From: Thiocapsa sp.
Lineage (GTDB): Bacteria; Pseudomonadota; Gammaproteobacteria; Chromatiales; Chromatiaceae
Direction of reading: 5' to 3'
Assembly (NCBI RefSeq): GCF_018399035.1
Contig: NZ_CP073760.1
Location: 3,476,001 to 3,540,000, forward strand
Length of the DNA stretch: 64,000 nucleotides
The notes under the pieces were generated by a model. The model was not told the origin of the DNA. It did no database searches and was given only the letters and a program-made list of their open reading frames with translations. Shown in pieces: positions 35,801 to 44,423 of this stretch; within the stretch, counting starts at the first letter, position 1; each line of letters starts with the position of its first letter. A program made the translations under genes and the position numbers.

Positions 35801-36958
35801 GTGAGCCCGATTCCAAACGCTCCGATCCGGAGCCACTTTCCCCGCTTGCTCCTAGGCGCCGCGCTGGTGTTGGGAGGTGGGGCCTTCGGCGCCGAGCCGA
35901 CTGCGGTCGAGGCCCCAACCGGGAAGGACCCGGTCGTCGACCACCTGACCCGGGGTCAGGTCTACCTGGATCGCGGCGAATACGCCCGCGCCGTGCAGGA
36001 GTTTGAGCAGGTCCTGCGCTTCGACAACCTGCCACCGGACCTGCGTCAGCAGGCCGAGATCTATGCCAAGGCGGCGAAGGGCTATCGGGAGGGCGAGCGG
36101 CTGAGCGCCTTCGGCTTTGCGGAGACCGGCGGCGGCTTCTACCGAGAGAACGTCACCCGCACCACCAATGCACTGGGCGGCGACCCCGTCCGCGATTGGT
36201 TCTGGGAGGCCCGTGTCGGTGGCGGATTAGGCTATATCGTCACCGACGCCATCACGATCGACGGCAACCTTGACTATCAGTTCCGCTACTACGACGACAC
36301 CGATCGGCGCGACGACGAGGATCTGCGCTGGAACGCCGCGGTGGTCCAGTCGCTCGCCAACGGCAGCCAGTCGATCGGCGTCCGCGGCCGGGCGAGCTAT
36401 CGCGGTGGTGACGGCTATCGCCAGGACTACGGCCTGTTCCTTAATCGCGCATTCGTCCTCGACTCGGATAACCGGATCACGCTCGAGGGGGAGCTCCGCT
36501 CCCGTGAATACCCCTCGGGCCGCGAACGCGATCGCAGCCGCGATATCGCCCAGGTCTGGCTGGGATGGACGCGCAATCTGATGGACGGAAAGGCTGCCGT
36601 GACCTTCAGCATCAACGGCGGGCGCGAGTGGGCGACCCATGATCGCGAGGGCGGGGACCAAACCATCTACGGCGCCCAAATCGACTGGAGCATGGACTTC
36701 AATGAGCGCGTCGGCGCCTTCCTGTTCGGTTTATGGGAGCACAACGGCTACCACGACGACGTTGCAGACGGTGACGCGCTGGATCGTACGCTCACGCCCG
36801 AGCTTGACATCTACGAGCTCGGCGGCGGGCTGACCTATGCGTTCGCCCCCGGCTGGTCGCTGCGGCCCGAGGTGCTGTACATCCGCGACGAGGGCAATAC
36901 CCAGTTCAGCGACTACAGCGCAACCGAGATCTGGATGATGGTCCGCAGATCCTTCTGA
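35801..36958 (+). CDS. outer-membrane beta-barrel protein with N-terminal TPR (Slam/DUF560-like layout)
   Basis: I chose the GTG at 35801, six bases after GGAGAG; a TTG at 35771 is also in frame. A signal peptide (FPRLLLGAALVLGGGAFGAEP) leads into a TPR-like unit (DHLTRGQVYLDRGEYARAVQEFEQVLRFDN). A barrel domain of about 270 residues follows, with alternating aromatic strands (GNLDYQFRYYDD, YGLFLNRAFVLDSDN, YGAQIDWSMDFNERVGAFLF) and a final Phe. Surface-lipoprotein assembly modifiers have the same TPR-barrel order, but they are usually larger. Its place between arcA and the carrier gene suggests that it is a porin or receptor for the pathway. That is inference. Confidence 0.72.
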   Translation: MSPIPNAPIRSHFPRLLLGAALVLGGGAFGAEPTAVEAPTGKDPVVDHLTRGQVYLDRGEYARAVQEFEQVLRFDNLPPDLRQQAEIYAKAAKGYREGERLSAFGFAETGGGFYRENVTRTTNALGGDPVRDWFWEARVGGGLGYIVTDAITIDGNLDYQFRYYDDTDRRDDEDLRWNAAVVQSLANGSQSIGVRGRASYRGGDGYRQDYGLFLNRAFVLDSDNRITLEGELRSREYPSGRERDRSRDIAQVWLGWTRNLMDGKAAVTFSINGGREWATHDREGGDQTIYGAQIDWSMDFNERVGAFLFGLWEHNGYHDDVADGDALDRTLTPELDIYELGGGLTYAFAPGWSLRPEVLYIRDEGNTQFSDYSATEIWMMVRRSF

Positions 36959-36974
36959 CCCCCCGGGAGCAGTC

Positions 36975-38596
36975 ATGTCCGACGAAAGCTTGAGCGAGCT
37001 GTCCGTGCCCCAAGCCCGCCGGGGGGGCTTCCGGTTCCCGAGCGCGGTGACGACGCTGGTGATCGTCACCGTGCTGGTCTGGGTGGCAGCACTCTTCATC
37101 CCGCCAGGGCAATACGCCACCGATGCGGACGGGTCCCCGATTCCGGGCACCTACGAGCGGATCGACTCCCCCTCACCCTCGGCGAGCGGGTCGAGCAGTT
37201 GGTGCTTGCGCCGGTCAACGGCATCTATGGGCTGCTGAGTCCGGTCGCGGGGTTCGTCGACACCCAGACCATCGGGCGTCTATTCGGCCAGATCGGCGTG
37301 ATCGTCTTCATCATGTCGATCGGCGCCTTCATCTCCATCAGTTTCGCCACCCACAGCCTGGAGGTGGCGGTGGCAGCCCTCGCCAACCGCCTGCGCTCCA
37401 AGGGATGGCTGCTGATTGCCGCGGTCATGGTGCTGTTCTCCCTGCTCGGGACCACCATGGGCTTTTCGGTGGAGACCCTCGGCTTCTATGCCCTTTTCAT
37501 CCCGCTCATGGCCGCGCTCGGCTACGACCGCCTGGTCACCGCCGCAATGATCATCGTCGGCTCGATGGTCGGGGTCATGGCGGCGACGGTCAATCCTTTC
37601 TCCATCGGGGTCGCCGCCGGGGAGGCCGGGGTCGGTATCGGAGACGGCATCGTCCTACGGTCGATCCTATGGGTGATCCTGACCGCGATCGCCGTAGGCT
37701 GGGTGCTGCGCTACGCGGCGCGCGTGCGAGCGGACCCGAGCCTCTCCATGGTCGGATTCGACGAAACCGCCGTGGGGGCGACGTCCGACGTCGCGGCCGC
37801 CGAGCAGGCCGCGGGTGGCGCGGCGGGCAAGGGCGGGGGCACCGCGAACGCGAACGCGGCCGATCGGACCCTCACCGGCACGCAGAAATGGGTGCTCGCG
37901 ATCACCGCCTTCGCCTTCGGACTCATGATCTTCTCGGTCATTCCCTGGGCCAGCCTCCTCGGCGGCACGACCGGACCGGCGGATTACTATGTCACCCATG
38001 AGGTCGCCGGGGTCGAGCCCTTCTGGTTCGAGCTGGACTGGTGGTTCCCGCAACTGGCGATGCTGTTCCTGATCGCCTCGGTGGTCGTGGGCATGGTGGC
38101 GCGAATGGACGAGCGCGAGATCGTGCGACTCATCGCCGCCGGCGCCGCGGACATGATGGGGCCCGCCATGGTCATCCTGCTGGCGGGCGGCATCTCGGTG
38201 ATCATGACCAACACCCAGACCCTCGGCACCATCTTGAATGCGATGGAGCAGTTGATCACGGGGGCCTCGGCGGCGGCCTTCGCCGTCGCCGCGATGCTGG
38301 TGAACATCCCGCTGGCGTTCCTGATCCCGTCGAGCTCCGGTCACGCGGCACTGGTGATGCCGCTCTTGAGTCCGCTGGCGGACTTCGCCGGGGTGGGACG
38401 CCCGCTCACCATCACCGCGTGGATCCTCGGCCACGGGCTGACGATGCTGGTCTCGCCGACCAATGTCGTGGTCATGGGCGGGCTGGCCATCGCCGGAGTC
38501 GGCTATGACACATACCTGAGGTTCATGTGGCCCCTGCTGGTTGCGCTCTTCGTCGTCGCGGCCGGGGCGCTCGCGCTCGCGGCTATCCTCGCTTAA
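36975..38596 (+). pseudogene. YfcC-family (DcuC-like) carrier, frameshifted at a C5 run
   Basis: The ATG at 36975 has GGGAG six bases upstream. The first 65 codons give a membrane segment (VTTLVIVTVLVWVAALFIPPGQY) and PGTYERIDS. At CCCCC (37168-37172) one base is missing relative to a continuous frame, after which PLTLGERVEQLVLAPVNGIYG continues without breaks to 38596. The remainder has about ten membrane segments, including LAFLIPSSSGHAALVMPLLSP and GLTMLVSPTNVVVMGG, which are typical of YfcC/ArcD-type carriers. Such carriers often accompany arginine deiminase genes. The gene could be a real pseudogene or an artefact of one base. Confidence 0.75.
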
Positions 38597-38606
38597 AGGA
38601 GGAGCC

Positions 38607-38943
38607 ATGCGCATTGTAAGCTCACTGCTCGTGCTCGTGCTCGTTCTCGTTCTCGTTCTCGGCGCGGTCTGCACACGGGGGGCAACCGCTTGCGGTTCAG
38701 GGCAACGCCTTCGGCGAGGTGGTGCGGGAATACACGGCCACCGCGTCCGGACGGGTGGCCATCCGCGGCACCGACGCGATCCGCGAGCGTGGCTCTGACG
38801 TCGTGGTCGTGCCGCAACGGGCGAGGGCCGGGATGCAGCGCTCGGTGATGGTGAAGGGAAGCAATGTCATGTCGTTCTCCTATCGATCGTCAAAAGGATC
38901 CGAACAGGGTCCCGAGCAGGATCACCGCCGCCAGTGCAAGTAA
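38607..38943 (+). pseudogene. small exported protein, frameshifted at a G6 run
   Basis: The ATG at 38607 follows AAAGGAGGAG and starts a signal peptide (MRIVSSLLVLVLVLVLVLGAV). Its LV repeats come from five hexamers CTCGTG/CTCGTT at 38628-38657. At GGGGGG (38677-38682) removing one G joins the signal peptide to QPLAVQGNAFGEVVREYTAT and GRVAIRGTDAIRERGSDVVVV in one frame. As given, the signal peptide runs into a different frame that ends at 38798. The restored product would have about 110 residues and overlap the convergent permease gene. I do not recognise the family. Its close spacing to the carrier gene places it in the arc cluster. Confidence 0.55.
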
Positions 38944-40356
38944 GGCGCCGACGATGGCCACCATGACGATGTCGAGATAGCTCTCCTTGTGGGTCGCGCC
39001 GCAGACGGCAAGCAAGGTTACCACGGCGCCGTTGTGCGGCAGACTGTCCAGGGTGCCGGCACCGATCACCGCAACCCGATGCATCAGCGCCGGGTCGATC
39101 CCAAGCTCGGCGGCGAGCTGTACGTAGGTCGGCCCCAGTGCCTCCAGTGCAATGGTCAGTCCGCCGGACGCCGAGCCGGTGAGCGCGGCCAGCACATTCG
39201 TGGAGACCGCGAGCGAGACCAGCGGACCGCCCTCGATCCCGAGCACCCAGTCGCGCACCAGCTCGAAGGCCGGCATGGCGGCAACCACGGTGCCGAATCC
39301 GACCAGACAGGCGACGCTGATCACCGGCAGGACCGAGGCGTTGAGACCGGCATCCACGGTGTCGCGCAGGCGCGGCAGCCGGCGCCGGTTCAGCGCCAGC
39401 AGTGCGAGGATCGCGGCCAACAGGGCGACAATCACCGACCAGATCCCGCCGACGGCTGACGGCGAGGTGGGACCCCAACGGTCTTCGGCGAGATAGCTCA
39501 GATCCAGATTGGGCAGGACCAGGAAGCTCATCGCCAGATTGACCATGACGACCACCAGCAAAGGCAGAAAGGCGACGAAGGCCGGGGGCAGATCCGGGCT
39601 GACCTGGCCCTGCTGAACCTCGGGCGGGTCGAAGGTACCGGCGACGGTGGCGCGCTCACGCACCAGCGGATCCCCGGCCGCGACGGTCACGGGCTGATCC
39701 GGGATCGCGACCGCTGCCCCCTCGTATCCGATGCCCCTGCGGCGCGCCGATGCCTCGCCCCGCCCCAGCCACCAAAGCCCGAACAGCAGCATGATCGCCG
39801 CGGCGATCAGGCCGAGACCGGGCGCCGCGAAGGGTGTGGTGCCGAAGAAGGGCATGGGGATGGCGTTCTGGACCGCGGGCGTACCGGGAAGCGCAGTCAT
39901 GGTGAAGGTCGAGGTCCCGAGTGCAATGGCCGCGGGGATCAGGCGGCGCGGGATATTCGCATCCCGGAACAGCGTCTGGGCCATGGGCACCAGCACGAAA
40001 AAGGCAACGAACAGGCTCACACCGCCATAGGTCACCATCGCGCCCGCGAGCACCACCGCCAGGATGGCCCGACGTGCGCCGAGACGCTCACCCATGAACC
40101 GCGCGACGGACTGGACCGAGCCGCTGTCCTCCATCAGCTTGCCGAACAGCGCGCCGAGCAGGAAGATCGGAAAGAATTGGGCAACGAATCCGACCGTGCC
40201 CGTCATGAAGGTCTGCGTCCAGTGCGCCAGCAGCGGCTCGCCCGCGAACAGGGCGGCAACCAGGGCGGCGGCCGGGGCCAACAGCAGGACGCTCCATCCG
40301 CGGTAAGCAAAGCCAATGAGGAGCGCGAGCCCCAACAGAATACCAATGAGACCCAT
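38890..40356 (-). CDS. GntP-family permease
   Basis: The 488-residue protein has about twelve membrane segments. Hallmarks are FFPIFLLGALFGKLMEDSGS, AGAMVTYGGVSLFVAFFVL, GTSTFTMTALPGTPAVQNAI and LTGSASGGLTIALEA. The C-terminal signature is GAGTLDSLPHNGAVVTLLAV. The GntP family carries gluconate and other small organic acids; members with the LPHNGAV motif resemble the D-beta-hydroxybutyrate carriers of the family. It is divergent from the patatin gene, with only 46 bp between them, so the two may share regulation. Its 3' end overlaps the small exported-protein gene. Confidence 0.85.
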   Translation of the reverse strand: MGLIGILLGLALLIGFAYRGWSVLLLAPAAALVAALFAGEPLLAHWTQTFMTGTVGFVAQFFPIFLLGALFGKLMEDSGSVQSVARFMGERLGARRAILAVVLAGAMVTYGGVSLFVAFFVLVPMAQTLFRDANIPRRLIPAAIALGTSTFTMTALPGTPAVQNAIPMPFFGTTPFAAPGLGLIAAAIMLLFGLWWLGRGEASARRRGIGYEGAAVAIPDQPVTVAAGDPLVRERATVAGTFDPPEVQQGQVSPDLPPAFVAFLPLLVVVMVNLAMSFLVLPNLDLSYLAEDRWGPTSPSAVGGIWSVIVALLAAILALLALNRRRLPRLRDTVDAGLNASVLPVISVACLVGFGTVVAAMPAFELVRDWVLGIEGGPLVSLAVSTNVLAALTGSASGGLTIALEALGPTYVQLAAELGIDPALMHRVAVIGAGTLDSLPHNGAVVTLLAVCGATHKESYLDIVMVAIVGALLALAAVILLGTLFGSF

Positions 40357-40402
40357 GGCGAGAGCGCCCTCGAAAAGCTGATCGGATGTTTGTCGCGAGT
40401 CT

Positions 40403-41530
40403 ATGTATCATCATTTCATAGTCAATCGATTCCAGACTCTCACCGTGACACCATCCCCAGCGAAAAAAATCGACCTCGGTCTCCAGGGCGGCGGCGCACA
40501 TGGCGCCTTCACCTGGGGCGTGCTCGACCGCTTGCTTGCCGAGGAGCGCATCGAGATCGAAGGCATCAGCGGCACCTCGGCCGGAGCGATGAACGCCGTG
40601 GTTGTGGCCGATGGCCTGGCTGCCGGCGGACGCGAGTCGGCGCGCGAGGCACTCTCGCGTTTTTGGCGCGCGGTGAGCGACGCCGGACGGAACAGCCCGA
40701 TTCAGCGCACCTGGCTCGACCAGATGCTCGGCCGCTGGACGCTCGACTTCTCGCCCGGCTTTCTGACCATGGACCTGTTGAGCCGGCTGGTCTCGCCCTA
40801 CGAGATGAACCCGCTCAACATCAACCCCTTGCGTGATCTGCTGGCGGCCAATGTCGACTTTGATCGCGTCAACCGCTGCGATCCGCTGAAGCTCTTCATC
40901 AGCGCCACCAATGTCCGCACCGGTCAGCCGCACGTCTTCAAAAAGCCGAACATCACGGTCGATTCGGTCATGGCCTCGGCCTGCCTGCCGCTGATGTTCC
41001 AGGCGGTGGAGATCGACGGCGAAGCCTACTGGGATGGCGGCTTCATGGGCAACCCGGTCCTCTACCCGCTGATCGAGGAGACCGCCGCGCGTGATCTCGT
41101 CATCGTGCAGATCAACCCGCTGGTGCGCGAGAGCCTGCCCCGCACCGCGCGCGACATCCTCAATCGCATCAACGAAATCGACTTCAACTCAAGCCTGGTG
41201 AAGGATCTGCGTGCGATCCTCATGCTCAAGCTGCTGGGCAGCGCCCCGGAGCACCAGGACGAGCGCCTGCGCGATCTGGCCATTCATCGCATCCACGCCG
41301 AGCAGGAGCTCGTCGATCTGGGCGTGTCCTCGAAGATGAACGCCGAATGGGCGTTTCTCCAATACCTGCACGACATTGGCTGGCGCACCGCCGACGCCTG
41401 GATCACCGACCACTGGGACGACCTGGGTGTGCGCTCGACCTATCCGCTGGAGCATGTGCTCTGGGGCCTGGACAGCATCATGCGGGACGCCGCCGATGCC
41501 GCGACCGCTCCGCCCGATCCCACGCCTTAG
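40403..41530 (+). CDS. patatin-like phospholipase
   Basis: The protein has 375 residues and no signal peptide. DLGLQGGGAHGAFTWGVLDR is the oxyanion-hole motif (GGGxxG), GISGTSAGAMNAVV contains the nucleophile G-x-S-x-G, and YWDGGFMGNPV contains the Asp of the Ser-Asp dyad. The order and spacing match patatin domains of the RssA group. It should hydrolyse phospholipids or acyl esters in the cytoplasm or at the membrane. The stop codon overlaps that of pldA (convergent). The start at 40403 has no clear ribosome site, and GTG at 40445 is an alternative. Confidence 0.88.
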   Translation: MYHHFIVNRFQTLTVTPSPAKKIDLGLQGGGAHGAFTWGVLDRLLAEERIEIEGISGTSAGAMNAVVVADGLAAGGRESAREALSRFWRAVSDAGRNSPIQRTWLDQMLGRWTLDFSPGFLTMDLLSRLVSPYEMNPLNINPLRDLLAANVDFDRVNRCDPLKLFISATNVRTGQPHVFKKPNITVDSVMASACLPLMFQAVEIDGEAYWDGGFMGNPVLYPLIEETAARDLVIVQINPLVRESLPRTARDILNRINEIDFNSSLVKDLRAILMLKLLGSAPEHQDERLRDLAIHRIHAEQELVDLGVSSKMNAEWAFLQYLHDIGWRTADAWITDHWDDLGVRSTYPLEHVLWGLDSIMRDAADAATAPPDPTP

Positions 41531-42615
41531 AGGATGTCGTTCAACGCCATACCGATTCCGATCGTATTCTGCTTCCAGTTGTAGTCGATCAGGCTGTCGC
41601 CGTAGCCGGTGAAGGCGCGGACGTAGACACGCAAGGGTCCGAGCACCTGCGGCGACATCCAGGTCAACTGCGCGGCGCCCTTGTCGGTGCTCGGATTGCC
41701 GCGACCCATGAGGGTGAAGCTATGATCGCGCCACGTGTAGAAGGCCGTGATGTCGCCGTAGCCGTAGTAGTCCGTGATATCGGGATTGTCGTCGTCCGAG
41801 TCACCTTCGTCGATGCGCACCCACGGCCGCAAGACCAGGGCGAAATTGCCCCTTTCGATACCGATCGAGGCGATGATGCGGTCCCAACTGCGTGAGATGG
41901 GGTCGGATCGGCCGTTGGATTGGTGGTTGTAACCGACGTTGAGCAGGCGCCAATCAAACCCGCCGAAGCTGATATCCGGCCGGAAGCTGACCATCAGCTC
42001 GGGCATATAGTTGGTCTCGCGAAAGGGGCGCGAGATCTTCTCGTTGTAGACCTGCCATTGACTCATCTGCGAGTAGGCGGCCCACACCCCGAAGCGTCGA
42101 TTATCCGTCGACCACACCCGGAACTTGAAGCTGAGCTGAAAACGCGCCTCGGTGTTGTCCAGGTCCTGCTCGTCGGCTTCGAGGGCATCGAAGAGCGGCG
42201 AGAATGGCCGGTTGTTGATCCGGTTGGTGTAATTGCCGATCAGCAGGTAGTTGGGGTTATAGAAGCTGATGTCGTAAGCGCTCGACCCCGGATCGAAGGC
42301 CCATGCCTTGTCGATCAGCGAGGTCTCGGCGGTGGTTCGGCTCTCGGTCGTGCTCGGCGTTTCGCCGACCGACAGGGGTGCCGCAGGTGCCGACATGGCG
42401 CTCCGCTCCGGGACCGTTCCGCCGGAGGTCTGCGCGGCGACGGGAAGACGCCCGCTGGCCCGGTCGTAACAGGCGAGCCGCGCATGATCGGCCTGGATTG
42501 CCGCACAATCGGCGATGCTCGGCGATGGAGGATCGGCGCGGACCGGACCGCCCTGGGTCAGGGTGGCCGCCATCAGCGCCGTAGCGCCGAGCCCCTTGAG
42601 CTGCTGAACCAGCAT
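41527..42615 (-). CDS. pldA: outer-membrane phospholipase A
   Basis: I chose the ATG at 42615, which has GAGGAA nine to ten bases upstream; ATGs at 42633 and 42648 are in frame. A signal peptide (MLVQQLKGLGATALMAATLT) is followed by a small linker with Cys residues (DCAAIQADHARLACYDRAS). The barrel domain starts at about residue 110 with YNPNYLLIGNYTNRIN. The active site is YNHQSNGRSDPISRSWDR, which has the His and Ser of OMPLA, and the Asn is expected nearby in PWVRIDEGDSDDDNPDITDYYGYGD. The enzyme hydrolyses phospholipids in the outer leaflet of the outer membrane when activated as a calcium-bound dimer. Confidence 0.9.
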   Translation of the reverse strand: MLVQQLKGLGATALMAATLTQGGPVRADPPSPSIADCAAIQADHARLACYDRASGRLPVAAQTSGGTVPERSAMSAPAAPLSVGETPSTTESRTTAETSLIDKAWAFDPGSSAYDISFYNPNYLLIGNYTNRINNRPFSPLFDALEADEQDLDNTEARFQLSFKFRVWSTDNRRFGVWAAYSQMSQWQVYNEKISRPFRETNYMPELMVSFRPDISFGGFDWRLLNVGYNHQSNGRSDPISRSWDRIIASIGIERGNFALVLRPWVRIDEGDSDDDNPDITDYYGYGDITAFYTWRDHSFTLMGRGNPSTDKGAAQLTWMSPQVLGPLRVYVRAFTGYGDSLIDYNWKQNTIGIGMALNDIL

Positions 42616-42941
42616 GATTCGGTATTCCTCTGACATTGTTTTGGGCATCGTCCGGTTGGCGTCCTATCCGGAATCCCGGCATGGATATCCGCGTTGTTCG
42701 TCGACGTCTCGGACACTCCATCAGGGTGCGCGCGCAATCCGGGGCGAGTCCGAAAAGCCGGCGAGAGCGATCGATCCGCCGCCGCGAAGCTCGCGTGGTC
42801 ATGTCGCGAATCGGCAGAGGTCGGTTTCGAAAAGAGACCGGAACCCAACCGGACTCGAATGCTGGTCCGGCTCGATCTCGGAATGCTATGGTCACGGCTT
42901 TTCCGCCACCCGTCCACTGATTATCCGAAGGAGTATCTCCG
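42616..42941. other. 326-bp intergenic region between divergent pldA and barrel gene
   Basis: This stretch should hold both promoters. A ribosome site AAGGAG precedes the barrel gene at about 42928. I see no gene or strong repeat. Confidence 0.5.
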
Positions 42942-43844
42942 ATGCCTGCGCCTTGCCTCGTCCGTGTCGCCTGTGCCGCCGTGCTGTCGACCGGGGTTAC
43001 CGCGGTCTCCGTGGCGCAAGCGCCTCCGGGTGTCAGCTTTTCCGTTGCACCGGTCGTTCAAATCGACAGCGATTTGGACTCCGGCGGCGACGCCGCCTAT
43101 GCCGCGGTACTCATGTCGCTCGGAACGAATTGGGCGCTCGACGGGCAGTCGTCGCTCGGCGTGCGGCTGCGTCTCGACTACGAGGACTGGAACTTCGACA
43201 AACCACTCGGATTCGGCGGTGCGGAGCCTTGGGACAGGCTGTACCGCGCCGGTGTCTCGGTACCCTACGGGTTCACGACCGAGGGCGGCTGGCGGTTGGG
43301 TGTGACACCGACGATCGAGTCCTCGGGCGAATCCGGCGCCAACTTCTCGGACACGCTCGAATACGGCGCTACTGCCTCGGTATCGCGCGCCGTGCGGCCC
43401 GATCTCACCCTCGGGGTGGGCGTGGGCGTCTTCGAGAAGATCGAGAAGACGAGCGCCTTCCCCTTCCTGATCATCGACTGGCGGATCAACGATCGCCTGC
43501 GCCTCACCAACCCCTTCCCCGCCGGCCCGGCCGGGCCGGCGGGTTTGGAGCTGTCCTACGCGCTCGATTCGGGCTGGACTGCGGGCGTTGGCGCAGCCTA
43601 TCGCTCCTATCGCTTTCGCCTCGACTCCGACGGCCCCTTCCCCGACGGCGTCGGCGAGCACAGGCTCATCCCCGTCTTCGTCCAGCTCGGGCGCGACCTG
43701 ACCGAGAACCTAAGTTTCAAGCTCTATGCCGGTGCAGCGACCGGGACCACCCTAAGGGTCGAGGACGAGAAGGGACGACGGCTGTACGAGGAGGATCAGG
43801 ATCCGGCGGTCATGCTGGGGGTGTCGTTGATCGGGCGTTTCTAG
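42942..43844 (+). CDS. outer-membrane beta-barrel protein (DUF6268-like)
   Basis: The 300-residue protein begins with a signal peptide (MPAPCLVRVACAAVLSTGVT) that ends near VAQA. The rest is a series of alternating strands, such as SLGVRLRLDYEDWNFDKPL, WRLGVTPTIESSGESGANF and LTLGVGVGVFEKIEKTSAFP. It ends in Phe (SLIGRF), the outer-membrane insertion signal. AAGGAG lies nine bases before the ATG. It resembles DUF6268 barrel proteins, whose function is not known. No operon partner is evident; a zeta-toxin remnant begins immediately after its stop. Confidence 0.75.
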   Translation: MPAPCLVRVACAAVLSTGVTAVSVAQAPPGVSFSVAPVVQIDSDLDSGGDAAYAAVLMSLGTNWALDGQSSLGVRLRLDYEDWNFDKPLGFGGAEPWDRLYRAGVSVPYGFTTEGGWRLGVTPTIESSGESGANFSDTLEYGATASVSRAVRPDLTLGVGVGVFEKIEKTSAFPFLIIDWRINDRLRLTNPFPAGPAGPAGLELSYALDSGWTAGVGAAYRSYRFRLDSDGPFPDGVGEHRLIPVFVQLGRDLTENLSFKLYAGAATGTTLRVEDEKGRRLYEEDQDPAVMLGVSLIGRF

Positions 43845-43848
43845 GGCC

Positions 43849-44106
43849 ATCGATCGATGGCAAGCCGCGGGGTACCGCGTCAAGCTCATCTTTCTGCAGC
43901 TCGCCAGCCCAGAGGAAGCGATCGCTCGCGTGGCGGAGCGCGTCAAGCAAGGTGGTCATGACGTCCCGCAGGCCGTGATCCGAAGACGTTTCGCGCTCGG
44001 GCGTGAGAACTTCGAGCGCCTGTATTCTCGGAAGGTCGACGCTTGGGCGCTATACGATAACTCCGGCGCACGACCTGTGCTGATCGGGTGGAGCGAGAAA
44101 CAATGA
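43849..44106 (+). pseudogene. zeta-toxin-family kinase, C-terminal remnant
   Basis: The frame reads IDRWQAAGYRVKLIFLQLAS, then PEEAIARVAERVKQGGHDVP, QAVIRRRFALGRENFERLY and VDAWALYDNSGARPVLIG, ending at TGA 44104-44106. This matches the C-terminal third of zeta toxins and related AAA-type kinases (FLxL..E.AI.RV..RV..GGH..P...I..RF..). The Walker A region and start codon are gone: the frame is cut off at the end of the barrel gene. It overlaps the following small gene by ATGA, so that gene was the co-translated partner. Confidence 0.72.
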
Positions 44107-44375
44107 ATCACCAACCTATCGAAAATGCACGCGATGCCGACCTGCGTCACTCCGAGGTCGCTTTACAACGCGCTGCCCGGCGTGCGCGCGAGATTGCGGC
44201 GAGAACAGGTACGACGATCGTGATCAGTCGCAACGGCGTCATCGAGCATGTGAAGCCCGAGGTGGAAAGCGAGTTGGACGACGCCGCTCGCGATGACAGA
44301 CTGCACGCGCGGCAAAGCTCGAACGAACACGATCGGCCACGACCACCGTCACTTCGAACGCCTACCAAAGAATAA
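44103..44375 (+). CDS. small protein, partner of a zeta-toxin-type kinase
   Basis: The ATG overlaps the stop of the zeta remnant. The 90-residue product contains ALQRAARRAREIAARTGTTIV followed by ISRNGVIEHVKPE. Similar small proteins, with a helix rich in Ala and Arg and then a short strand pair, often follow zeta-toxin-like kinase genes, and they are probably antitoxins. With the kinase truncated it would have lost its partner. Its C-terminal 30 residues are low-complexity and polar. Assignment as an antitoxin is inference. Confidence 0.6.
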   Translation: MNHQPIENARDADLRHSEVALQRAARRAREIAARTGTTIVISRNGVIEHVKPEVESELDDAARDDRLHARQSSNEHDRPRPPSLRTPTKE

Positions 44376-44423
44376 GCGCTGGGATTGGATCGATCCGCTG
44401 TTGTCCTGATCCCGGACCCGGCA

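Noticed and set aside
35801..36958. A surface-lipoprotein assembly modifier (Slam)
   Set aside because: The TPR-barrel order is similar, but the protein is shorter and no Slam-dependent lipoprotein gene is adjacent. I kept only the layout comparison.
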